From: Rufibacter immobilis
Lineage (GTDB): Bacteria; Bacteroidota; Bacteroidia; Cytophagales; Hymenobacteraceae
Reading direction: 5' to 3'
Assembly (NCBI RefSeq): GCF_003721565.1
Contig: NZ_RJJE01000009.1
Span: forward strand, 1,178,934-1,242,933
Length of the DNA: 64,000 nucleotides
Both the position numbers and the translations under genes were made by a program. The stretch's first letter is position 1, and each line of letters begins with the position of its first letter. The notes beneath the pieces are model-generated. The model did no database searches. It was not told the DNA's origin and saw only the letters and a list, made by a program, of their open reading frames with translations. Shown here one piece after another: positions 8,122-15,604 of this stretch.

Positions 8122-8869
8122 AGTTCGAAGGTACAGAAAAAGGGAAATCCAGAGAAGTCTCTGACGTGGAAACCTGCCGATGCCTTACCGCTACCACGTT
8201 GGTTTTGGCGGCGTTGCCCTCTGGCTGCTGAATGGAAAGCAGCAGCGCCATGGCGAATGGCTTCCCGTTCAGGTCCTCAAATTCCTGGTAATCCACAGAC
8301 ATGTAGTCTTTGCTCTGTAGGTTGCGCACCTCAGCACGCTTGAGTTTGTAGCGGGTGGTGTCTACAAACTGATCTATCTGGAGATTGGTACGCAGGGTAC
8401 GCAGATGCTGCATAGGGCCGTCCTGCTCCACCTTCTCCCTGTCAGAGCTCCCCGGGACAAAATTCCCGATGAGGATGTCCTGCAGCATGTTGAAGTCAAC
8501 GTCTATGTTGTACCGCTGGCGCAGCATGTCATAAGAGCCCACCAGATACTCGTCCTTCAGTCTATTTACCATGTAGACTGAATCTGGCGTTACTTTCAGG
8601 CGCGCTGCCTCAAAACCCAATGCCTGCACAGAAGCCCAGATGACTTCGTTCTTTTTCATGCGTAGCGTAAGATTGGCGCTGAGCTTGCTGTTCTCGCTCT
8701 GTACCTTGCCCTTGGCGGAGAAGTAGGTATAGTCTGTGTTGACTACGCTTACCTTGTTCATGGTCTCCGGAACCACTGAAGTAGATGCCCCTGGGGTGGC
8801 TTTTCTCTGGCAACCGGCCAATGTGAGCAAACCCAATCCAACGGCACAGATATATTTTACGCTATTCAT
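8108..8869 (-). CDS. DUF4292 family outer-envelope lipoprotein
   Basis: From the start at 8867-8869 the product is 253 residues, beginning MNSVKYICAVGLGLLTLAGCQ, a clear lipoprotein signal peptide with lipobox LAGC. The remainder has alternating beta-strand character (MKKNEVIWASVQALGFEAARLKVTPDSVYMVNRLKDEY), typical of DUF4292, a LolB/LolA-like fold family of Bacteroidota. A role in lipoprotein or lipid handling at the envelope is inferred from the fold only. The start overlaps the TPR stop by 8 bases and the end overlaps envC, a tight TPR-DUF4292-envC operon. Confidence 0.86.
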   Translation of the reverse strand: MNSVKYICAVGLGLLTLAGCQRKATPGASTSVVPETMNKVSVVNTDYTYFSAKGKVQSENSKLSANLTLRMKKNEVIWASVQALGFEAARLKVTPDSVYMVNRLKDEYLVGSYDMLRQRYNIDVDFNMLQDILIGNFVPGSSDREKVEQDGPMQHLRTLRTNLQIDQFVDTTRYKLKRAEVRNLQSKDYMSVDYQEFEDLNGKPFAMALLLSIQQPEGNAAKTNVVAVRHRQVSTSETSLDFPFSVPSNYERK

Positions 8870-10619
8870 ATAGTTTCTTGTCTTTGATCTTTTTGCTGAT
8901 GCCTTGCGAGGCACCGCCCACTTGGTTGGCTCTTACCCATTGCTTTAGGGCTAGCTCCCGCTGCCCCAGCTGGTAGAGCACATCACCGTAGTGTTCTATG
9001 ATAGTGGCATCTGAACTACTGGCTACGGCTTTCTCCAGTAGCCTTTTGGCTTCCTGGTAATCTTTCAGTTTGTAGAGCACCCAAGCATAAGTGTCTAAGT
9101 ACGTAGGGTTATCTGGGTACTGCGCCACCAGAGCACCCGCCATGGCTTTGGCTTTGGCTAAGTTCTGCCCTCTCACAGACAGAAAATAGCTGTAGTTGTT
9201 TAACGCGTGTGGGTTAGAAGGATCTAGAGACAGCACGGCCTCATACGCCTGGTCTGAAAGCGCATATTGCTCCAGAGAATGGTAAGCATCCCCTAGCTGC
9301 AAATTGAATTGCAGCTGCAATTCCAGGTTATTCCCAGCCAACCTACGCCCATATTCTAGGGACTTAGTGGCCTTCACATAATTCTTGTTGATTAAATGTG
9401 CCGTACCGTTGTAGAACCAGAACATAGGCTGGTTGGGGAAGAACTCCAGCGCCCGTTCAGAATGGTTAATCAAGGAATCGTTTTGGTTCATTTCACCGTC
9501 TAACAGCACTATTTGCTGCCAGATCTTGAAATGTCCAGGGTCTAAGGCCACCGCTTTAAGGTAATTGTCGCGGGCGGGCAGTTTGCGGTCTGTGTTCACG
9601 TAAATGTCACCGGCAACGGCAAACGCTTTGGCTTCTCTGGGGTGGGCGGCGGTGGTGAGTTCTGCCAACTTGATTGCCTGAGCCGCCACTTTTTCATTGG
9701 GCAGGCGTCGGATGTAGTCTACCAGGATCTTCACTTTGGAGTCTATATCCAGAGCGGGGTTCCCGAAGGCAAGCTCCAGTTGCGCATCGGCCTCTTCAGT
9801 TTTGCCCTGCTGTTGCAGTAGATCAGCCAGCATCAATCGGCCGAAGGCATTGTCTGGGGCTACCTTCAACGCCTTCTCGGCCATTTTTACGGCATCGGGT
9901 ACGCGTTTATTAGCGGCCAGAATCTCTACCTGGGCCAACAGATAACGCACCTCTTCTGGGTTGGAGGAAATCAGGTTTTCCCCTTCCTTGAGGGCTAAGT
10001 CCAGTTTGTTCTGCTTGAGGTAGATTTGCTGCTTCTTGAAAGAAATTTCCTCAATGAGACCGTACTTGGTCTCTATCTGATTTAGCGTGCGCAAGGCATC
10101 GTCTAGCCGGTTCTTGGCCAGATAAAGATCTGTGAGGTTGAAGAGGTACTGCTCTGTATTGGGCAGTTCCTGGGTAAGGCGCGCATACGTCTTGATGGCG
10201 TCTTCATACTGCTGCTGGTTGGTGTAGATCTGGGCCAGCAACAGATGGTAATATGGGTTTTTAGGCTCCAGCTCCAGAGCCGCCTTGGCAAACGGCAAAG
10301 CTCCGCGAACGTTGCCCAGTAACAGACTGGTCTCAGCTAACTTGTAGTTAACCGCCGCGTTGGTAGGACTAATGGCAAACGCCCGCTGGAACCGGTCTAA
10401 TGCCTTATTATATTCTTCCAGCACGAAAAACTTCATGCCTTCCAGAAAATAGGACTCACTTAGCTGCTGCTCCTGCGGGCTAAGGGCAAGAGAAGGCGCA
10501 CCGGTGGTTTCGGTGAAGGAACTCTTCTCTTTTTTGCGCTCAGATTGGGCATAGCTTTTCTCAACCGCCACTACCATTCCGCACAAAGCGGCCACTATCG
10601 TGAGTCCTCTTTTCAGCAT
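8862..10619 (-). CDS. TPR-repeat protein, exported
   Basis: The 585-residue protein has a signal peptide (MLKRGLTIVAALCGMVVAVEKSYAQ) followed by about a dozen tetratricopeptide repeats, for example ALSPQEQQLSESYFLEGMKFFVLEEYNKALDRF and YHLLLAQIYTNQQQYEDAIKTYARL, running almost to the C-terminus. It is a periplasmic or outer-membrane scaffold. Its operon with DUF4292 and envC suggests a part in envelope assembly. It starts 16 bases after the stop of the sugar nucleotidyltransferase gene. Confidence 0.87.
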   Translation of the reverse strand: MLKRGLTIVAALCGMVVAVEKSYAQSERKKEKSSFTETTGAPSLALSPQEQQLSESYFLEGMKFFVLEEYNKALDRFQRAFAISPTNAAVNYKLAETSLLLGNVRGALPFAKAALELEPKNPYYHLLLAQIYTNQQQYEDAIKTYARLTQELPNTEQYLFNLTDLYLAKNRLDDALRTLNQIETKYGLIEEISFKKQQIYLKQNKLDLALKEGENLISSNPEEVRYLLAQVEILAANKRVPDAVKMAEKALKVAPDNAFGRLMLADLLQQQGKTEEADAQLELAFGNPALDIDSKVKILVDYIRRLPNEKVAAQAIKLAELTTAAHPREAKAFAVAGDIYVNTDRKLPARDNYLKAVALDPGHFKIWQQIVLLDGEMNQNDSLINHSERALEFFPNQPMFWFYNGTAHLINKNYVKATKSLEYGRRLAGNNLELQLQFNLQLGDAYHSLEQYALSDQAYEAVLSLDPSNPHALNNYSYFLSVRGQNLAKAKAMAGALVAQYPDNPTYLDTYAWVLYKLKDYQEAKRLLEKAVASSSDATIIEHYGDVLYQLGQRELALKQWVRANQVGGASQGISKKIKDKKLYE

Positions 10620-10635
10620 ATGTTAAATCTCCTGT

Positions 10636-11643
10636 CTAACCACGCAGGACGTTGTAATCACCTAAGCTCAGGTCAGAAGGAACGCCCTCATATACAACGA
10701 AGTTTCCAACCATTGAGTTAGCAATGTGCGCATGGTTTAGCTTGCTGCTTTCCTGCACAATGCTGTTGCTGATAACAGAACCGTTCACTTGCGTGTTGTT
10801 TCCGATAGAAACGTGCGGACCTACCACTGAATTGTTCAGGACCACGTTTTCTCCTACATAAACCGGCGGAATGATCACAGAGTTCGTTATCTGGGCAGAA
10901 TTGGCCACCAAACCTTCCTCCTCTTTGATGTACTCCAGGTAGCGCTGGTTGGTGAACACAGTGGAATCTTTGTTACCGCAGTCCAGCCACTCAGAGATCT
11001 GGCCCGGTATGAACACAGAACCTTTGCTCTTCATGTTCTCCAGCGCGTTGGTGATCTGGTATTCGCCTTTGTCTTTGATGTCATTGTCCAGCAGGTACTG
11101 CAACTCCTCGCGCAGGTACTCGCCGTCTTTGAAGTAGTAGATACCAATGATAGCTAAATCAGAGACAAACTCCTGTGGTTTCTCCACAAACTCAGTGATA
11201 TGTCCCTGCTCGTTCAGCTTCACTACCCCAAACGGGCGTGGGTCCTCCACTTTCTGCACCCAGATAGTCCCTTCGGCGGAGGTATCCAGTTTGAAGTCGG
11301 CTTTGAACAGCGTATCGGCGAAGGCCACTACCACGTTTCCTTTCAGGGCTTCTTTGGCGCAAAGGATGGCGTGGGCGGTACCTAGGGGCTGGTCTTGGTA
11401 ATGGATAGATCCTACGGCACCAACAGACTCCGCAATTTTGAGCAAGCGCGCCTCTACTTCTTTCCCGAAGTTACCAATGATAAACGCCACTTCTTCAATG
11501 GGTTCCTGGCATACCTTGGCAATATCTTCTACCAACCTTTGCACAATTGGTTTACCCGCAATAGGGATGAGGGGCTTAGGAACAGTAAGGGTGTGGGGAC
11601 GCATGCGTTTACCCATGCCGGCCATTGGTACAATAATTCTCAT
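10636..11643 (-). CDS. Sugar-phosphate nucleotidyltransferase with left-handed beta-helix tail
   Basis: The 335-residue protein opens with MRIIVPMAGMGKRMRPHTLTVPKPLIPIAGKP, the NTP-binding GxGxR...PK signature of NDP-sugar pyrophosphorylases. It then has AFADTLF (metal-binding Asp) and FVEKP motifs. The last 90 residues show hexapeptide repeats (VIIPPVYVGENVVLNNSVVGPHVSIGNN). It resembles glucose-1-phosphate thymidylyltransferases of the long type, but the base and sugar cannot be fixed from sequence alone. It is close to the TPR gene (16 bases) and probably serves surface polysaccharide synthesis with the flippase at 12234. Confidence 0.85.
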   Translation of the reverse strand: MRIIVPMAGMGKRMRPHTLTVPKPLIPIAGKPIVQRLVEDIAKVCQEPIEEVAFIIGNFGKEVEARLLKIAESVGAVGSIHYQDQPLGTAHAILCAKEALKGNVVVAFADTLFKADFKLDTSAEGTIWVQKVEDPRPFGVVKLNEQGHITEFVEKPQEFVSDLAIIGIYYFKDGEYLREELQYLLDNDIKDKGEYQITNALENMKSKGSVFIPGQISEWLDCGNKDSTVFTNQRYLEYIKEEEGLVANSAQITNSVIIPPVYVGENVVLNNSVVGPHVSIGNNTQVNGSVISNSIVQESSKLNHAHIANSMVGNFVVYEGVPSDLSLGDYNVLRG

Positions 11644-11714
11644 AGTGTCTTTTAAAAATGTTGCTTAGGTAAGGCCTACCTACGTTTTTCTGCCACTTAA
11701 GATGTGGCAATTTC

Positions 11715-11747
11715 ACGTTTAGAGGCTATTTTTTCAAAAAAGAGTAA
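11715..11747. repeat. Dispersed palindrome, decayed half copy
   Basis: ACGTTTAGAGGCTATTTTTTC matches the left arm and centre of the family (split: ACGTTTAGAGGC then TATTTTTTC), but the right arm has been lost after AAAAAAGAG. It lies between dut and the nucleotidyltransferase gene. Confidence 0.45.
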
Positions 11748-11767
11748 AAACCGCAGCCCCAACCATT

Positions 11768-12214
11768 TTAGTGCTTGCCGGTGCTTCCGTAACCACCCAC
11801 GCCACGTTCAGTCTCAGAGAGTTCTTCTACCGCTTGCCAAGCCACCCGCTCGTATTTGGCCACCACCATTTGAGCGATGCGTTCCCCGTCGGCAATGACA
11901 AAATCTGTGTTGGAGAGATTTACCAGCAGCACTTTGATTTCGCCTCTGTAGTCGGCGTCTATGGTGCCGGGGGTATTCACAATGGAGATACCGTGTTTAA
12001 AGGCAAGGCCGCTGCGGGGTCTTATCTGGGCTTCATGGCCTTCCGGCAGTTCAATGCACAGACCAGTGGGAATCAAAGCGCGTTCCAGAGGCTTGAGCGT
12101 AACCGGAGCCTCCAGATTAGCCCGAAGGTCTAGCCCGGCAGAGTGTTCTGTGGCATAAGCGGGCAGCGGATGCTTGCCCAAATTGATCACTTTAACAGGG
12201 AGTGTGGTATTCAT
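11768..12214 (-). CDS. dut: Deoxyuridine 5'-triphosphate nucleotidohydrolase
   Basis: The 148-residue protein has all five trimeric dUTPase motifs: HSAGLDLRA (1), [12 protein letters not shown] (2), [14 protein letters not shown] with the catalytic Asp (3), [11 protein letters not shown] (4) and the C-terminal [12 protein letters not shown] (5). It hydrolyses dUTP to dUMP and pyrophosphate, keeping uracil out of DNA and feeding thymidylate synthesis. Length is normal. It starts 19 bases after the flippase stop and is probably co-transcribed with it. Confidence 0.95.
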   Translation of the reverse strand: MNTTLPVKVINLGKHPLPAYATEHSAGLDLRANLEAPVTLKPLERALIPTGLCIELPEGHEAQIRPRSGLAFKHGISIVNTPGTIDADYRGEIKVLLVNLSNTDFVIADGERIAQMVVAKYERVAWQAVEELSETERGVGGYGSTGKH

Positions 12215-12233
12215 AGACAGCTAATATAAGGAA

Positions 12234-13730
12234 TTATCTATTTATCTGGCGCAGCCCCTTCCTCTCCAGCCCCCACACCACTGCCACAAACACCAGGCAA
12301 AGCGCCAGATGGAACACTTGCCGCACCCAGAAGTTTTCTATTTCAATAAACAGGGACAGCCAGATGAGCCCAGAAGCCAACAGCAGATACCCAAAGATGG
12401 CTTTGAGGGGGTACGGCACCGGGAAATACTTCTGCCCAATGGCATAGCATACCACGCTCATAGTAAAGTAGCAGAGAAGGGTTGCCAACGCGCTGCCCAT
12501 ATACCCCATGACAGGAATGAGCAGGAAATTGGCCACCACCGTCACCACCGCGCCAAAAACTGTAATGTAGGTTCCGTACTGGGTTCTGTCTGTGAGCTTA
12601 AACCAGACGGTGAGATTATAATAGACACCATTAAAAAGATACGCCAGCAGCAAAACAGGCACCACTATTACTCCCGCTCTATAATCCTCCCTGAACACAA
12701 ACTGCAACAAATCCAGATTGACGCTTATCCCTAGATAGACCAAGGCTAAAACAATGACAAACCAGCGCATGACCACGGAAAACGTCTGCGGAGAATTTTT
12801 GTCCTGTGCCTGTGAAAAGAAAAACGGTTCAGCAGCATACCTGAACGCCTGAATCATGAGGCTCATTAACATTCCCAGCTTGTAATTGGCAAAATACACT
12901 CCCAGCGCCGCCTCATTGCTCATATTGGGGTAGAAGCCTTCGGGTAGCCAGTCGTCTAGCATCAGTCGTGACAAAACTTCATTGGTAGTTCCTGCCAGTC
13001 CCATAAATAAGATTGGTAAAGCATAGACCACCATAGGCTTCATAGCTCCTAGCTTGAGAGAAAACCTGAAACTCGCAAACTCCCGCCATAGAAGGGGAAT
13101 AAATAGCAGATTAGCCACCATGTTCACTAGAAAAATATACCCTACTCCTATTTCCGGCTGGTACAGGTAGGAGACAAGGCCTTTCAACTGGGGCAGATAC
13201 TTCCCTAGGTAAATATGGCGGCATAGCAGCAGAAAGAACAGGTTACCGGCTACCACCAATAAAATGTTGATGATTCTGATACTGGCGAATTTCATGGCCT
13301 TGTTCTCCAAACGCAACCGTGCGAAGGGAATAGCCACAATAGAATCTACCCCCATGGTAATAGCCAGCCAGACAATGTACCGTTGCTGGTCTGGGTAACC
13401 CAGCCAATTGGCAATAGGCCCAGAGAAGAAAATAAACAGCCCGGAGAGCAGTATGCTAGAGGTTAACACTAGACTCTGCACCTGGTTATATAGCACCTGC
13501 CTGTTTGCTCCGGGTTTATTGGCAAAGCGGAAGAAAGCCGTCTCCATCCCATAGGTGTAGAGAATATTCAGGAAAGCGACGTAGGCATATAATTTGGCCA
13601 CCACGCTATACTCTTCTGGCAGAAAGACATACCCGTGCAGAAAAATCAGCAGAAAGTTCAGCCCTCGGCCCACAATGCTGCTCAAGCCGTAGGCAGCCGT
13701 TTGTCCTACCAGTTTTTTAGCGATACTCAT
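12234..13730 (-). CDS. Polysaccharide biosynthesis flippase (MOP superfamily, Wzx-like)
   Basis: The 498-residue integral membrane protein has about 14 hydrophobic segments. It has the N-terminal KKLVGQTAAYGLSSIVGRGLNFLL pattern common in oligosaccharide flippases, and later YGMETAFFRFANK. Members move lipid-linked sugar units across the inner membrane. The neighbouring nucleotidyltransferase at 10636 supports a role in surface polysaccharide export. The exact cargo is unknown. Confidence 0.87.
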   Translation of the reverse strand: MSIAKKLVGQTAAYGLSSIVGRGLNFLLIFLHGYVFLPEEYSVVAKLYAYVAFLNILYTYGMETAFFRFANKPGANRQVLYNQVQSLVLTSSILLSGLFIFFSGPIANWLGYPDQQRYIVWLAITMGVDSIVAIPFARLRLENKAMKFASIRIINILLVVAGNLFFLLLCRHIYLGKYLPQLKGLVSYLYQPEIGVGYIFLVNMVANLLFIPLLWREFASFRFSLKLGAMKPMVVYALPILFMGLAGTTNEVLSRLMLDDWLPEGFYPNMSNEAALGVYFANYKLGMLMSLMIQAFRYAAEPFFFSQAQDKNSPQTFSVVMRWFVIVLALVYLGISVNLDLLQFVFREDYRAGVIVVPVLLLAYLFNGVYYNLTVWFKLTDRTQYGTYITVFGAVVTVVANFLLIPVMGYMGSALATLLCYFTMSVVCYAIGQKYFPVPYPLKAIFGYLLLASGLIWLSLFIEIENFWVRQVFHLALCLVFVAVVWGLERKGLRQINR

Positions 13731-13798
13731 AGTTGGTTAAGCGGAGGGAATAGGTGCAGGGAAGAAAGACAAAAGGCAGAAACTAGATTCCTATGTAC

Positions 13799-13854
13799 GC
13801 CTACTCCCGTTTAGGGGCCGATTTTGGAAAAACAGCCCCTAAACGGGAGTAGGC
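13799..13854. repeat. Dispersed palindrome with long locus-specific arms
   Basis: The outer stem GCCTACTCCCGTTTAGGGGC pairs perfectly over 20 bp with the right end. The inner CGATTTT/AAAACA part is partly mismatched. The first nine outer bases are not shared with other copies. It is downstream of the enoyl-CoA hydratase stop codon (minus strand) and upstream of the flippase gene. Confidence 0.9.
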
Positions 13855-13896
13855 ATTGAGTTAAAATTTACGATAGCAGCAATACAGTTGTACGTA

Positions 13897-14679
13897 CTAC
13901 TCTCCTTTGAACTCGGGCTTGCGCTTCTCTAAAAACGCTGAGGTACCCTCTTTGAAGTCCTCAGAACCGCAGCAACGGCTGAACGAGTTGGCCTCCGTTT
14001 GGTAACCGTGCTCCTCTTTGTCATACCAGGCATTCACGCAGTCTACAATCATGCCCACGGCCAAAGGAGCTTTGGCAATGATCTTCTGCATGATCTCCAG
14101 ACACTTCTCAATAAGTCCTTCTGAAGTAGTCACGTGGTTCACCAGACCAATTTCTTTGGCTTCGGCCGCCGAGATCATGTCGCCGGTCATCATCAGTTCC
14201 ATGGCTTTGCCTTTGCCCACCAACTGCGTCAGGCGCTGGGTGCCTCCGTAACCGGGAATAATGCCCAGGTTCACCTCCGGCTGCCCGAAGCGGGCGTTCT
14301 CGCTGGCCACGCGTATGTGGCAGGCCATGGCCAGTTCGCAACCACCGCCCAGCGCGAAACCGTTCACTGCCGCAATCACCGGTTTAGGACATTCCTCAAT
14401 CATGGAGAACACATCCTGTCCCCGCTCCGCGAAACGGCGTCCGTTCACCTCGTTCAACTCCGCGATCTCAGAGATATCTGCCCCGGCTACAAACGCTTTC
14501 TCGCCGCTGCCCGTCAGGATCACCCCCCGCACCTCTGTGTCATCATACGCTTCCTGCATGGCGGCACTTATTTCCTTTACCGTCTCAATATTGAGGGCAT
14601 TCATCTTACTAGGACGATTTACCGTGATAAACAAAACGCCACCTTTGTTCTCCAGCAGAAGATTGTTGTATTGGGCCAT
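13897..14679 (-). CDS. Enoyl-CoA hydratase/isomerase family protein
   Basis: The 260-residue crotonase-fold protein has GEKAFVAGADISEI (first oxyanion-hole segment, about residue 60), NGFALGGGCELAMAC (about 103) with the first catalytic Glu, and GQPEVNLGIIPGYGGTQRL (about 130) with the second Glu and GIIPG. Both acidic residues of true hydratases are present, so it probably hydrates 2-enoyl-CoA in fatty-acid or butanoyl-CoA metabolism. It stands alone with its own promoter at 14723. Confidence 0.9.
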   Translation of the reverse strand: MAQYNNLLLENKGGVLFITVNRPSKMNALNIETVKEISAAMQEAYDDTEVRGVILTGSGEKAFVAGADISEIAELNEVNGRRFAERGQDVFSMIEECPKPVIAAVNGFALGGGCELAMACHIRVASENARFGQPEVNLGIIPGYGGTQRLTQLVGKGKAMELMMTGDMISAAEAKEIGLVNHVTTSEGLIEKCLEIMQKIIAKAPLAVGMIVDCVNAWYDKEEHGYQTEANSFSRCCGSEDFKEGTSAFLEKRKPEFKGE

Positions 14680-14722
14680 GTTCTATTTTTATAAACGTAC
14701 TTTTCTTACCAAGTGAAAGGCG

Positions 14723-14730
14723 CAAATATA
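14723..14730 (-). promoter_or_regulatory. Promoter -7 box (TATATTTG) for the enoyl-CoA hydratase gene
   Basis: On the minus strand TATATTTG matches TAnnTTTG and lies 43 bases before the ATG at 14677-14679. No clear -33 box was found. Confidence 0.45.
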
Positions 14731-14916
14731 AAGAAATCCACACAGAATATTCTGCTTCTACGGCATCCCTTTAAAATGCTCTCTTTTTGCGTCATATCCA
14801 GCTAAAAACTTAGGAAAGTATCATATTTTTCTCAACTTTAAGTTCTTGTATACGGAACAGATCCCCCTGGTTACGCGTTACAGAACAAATTCCAGAACTC
14901 TTGCACTTTCAACTTT

Positions 14917-15348
14917 ATGCGTAGTTTCTTCAGATATGTGATTGCGTGCGTAATAGCCGTAACGGTGGTAGGGGTAAGCGCGGCTGAAACCGTGGCGCAA
15001 AAGCCCAGAAAAGCAAAACGTGAGACCACCCGCCGCGGCCCTGACGGCCGTAAGCGCGGCGAAGTATCCAATGGTAACAGCGAGCGTAAAATGCTCCTGG
15101 ACCGCCAGAAAGCCATTGCCTCTGCCAAAAGCAGCGGCGGTATGTACGCAGGTCCCCATTACTCCCTCCCAGACAATAAGTATGAAACCGGAACGGGAAG
15201 GTTCTCTATGGGCGATTACAAAAACAAAACAAAGTCTAAAAAGGCAAAACAAAAAAAGTCTAAACGACTAATAGACCAGGATAACCCCAATGGCCGGATG
15301 TACCAGCAAAGCCAGAACAAACGCAACCGCAAACTCCTGATTTTTTAA
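14917..15348 (+). CDS. Small exported, very basic protein of unknown function
   Basis: The 143-residue protein starts with a signal peptide (MRSFFRYVIACVIAVTVVGVSAAETVAQ). The rest is rich in Lys and Arg (KPRKAKRETTRRGPDGRKRGE; NKTKSKKAKQKKSKRL) with a conserved-looking GGMYAGPHYSLPDNKYETGTGRFSMGDYKNK centre. I do not recognise a family. The high charge suggests binding to an acidic polymer or an envelope surface, an inference only. A strong intrinsic terminator follows at 15366. Confidence 0.7.
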   Translation: MRSFFRYVIACVIAVTVVGVSAAETVAQKPRKAKRETTRRGPDGRKRGEVSNGNSERKMLLDRQKAIASAKSSGGMYAGPHYSLPDNKYETGTGRFSMGDYKNKTKSKKAKQKKSKRLIDQDNPNGRMYQQSQNKRNRKLLIF

Positions 15349-15365
15349 GCTTTTCCAGTTCCATG

Positions 15366-15404
15366 AAAGCCCTTTCCTTAGCCAGGAAAGGGCTTTTTTA
15401 TTTT
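15366..15404 (+). terminator. Intrinsic terminator after the basic exported protein gene
   Basis: AAAGCCCTTTCCT and AGGAAAGGGCTTT form a 13-bp stem with a 5-base loop followed by TTTTATTTT. A conventional Rho-independent terminator 18 bases after the stop codon. Confidence 0.85.
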
Positions 15405-15491
15405 AATGCGATTGGGAAAACCATCCTTTCGTAAGCCTTGGCAGAGACTCCCGTTCCGCTCACAGAAGCCTTTCTCCTCCAGGAGACACAT

Positions 15492-15537
15492 GTTGCGTTT
15501 AGGGGCTCTTTTCCAAAAAAGAGCCCCTAAACGCAAC
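15492..15537. repeat. Dispersed palindrome, near-perfect copy
   Basis: GTTGCGTTTAGGGGCTCTTTT pairs with the right arm ending in GCCCCTAAACGCAAC. The centre is CCA flanked by T/A runs. It lies in the convergent gap between the 14917 gene and infB, next to two ordinary terminators. Confidence 0.92.
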
Positions 15538-15541
15538 GCAC

Positions 15542-15572
15542 AAAAAAAGCCCCACCTGAACAGGTGGGGCTT
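15542..15572 (-). terminator. Intrinsic terminator of the rimP-nusA-infB operon
   Basis: On the minus strand AAGCCCCACCTG and CAGGTGGGGCTT form a 12-bp stem followed by TTTTTTTG, 30 bases after the infB stop codon. The dispersed palindrome at 15492 lies immediately beyond it, so here the palindrome is not needed as the sole terminator. Confidence 0.85.
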
Positions 15573-15604
15573 GGGTATAAAAAGTTGTTTGTCTCAACGG
15601 TAGA

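Noticed and set aside
15492-15572. Family palindromes regarded simply as ordinary Rho-independent terminators
   Set aside because: Here a conventional terminator with U-tract exists beside the palindrome, and most palindromes lack a U-tract after the stem, so the simple label does not cover them.
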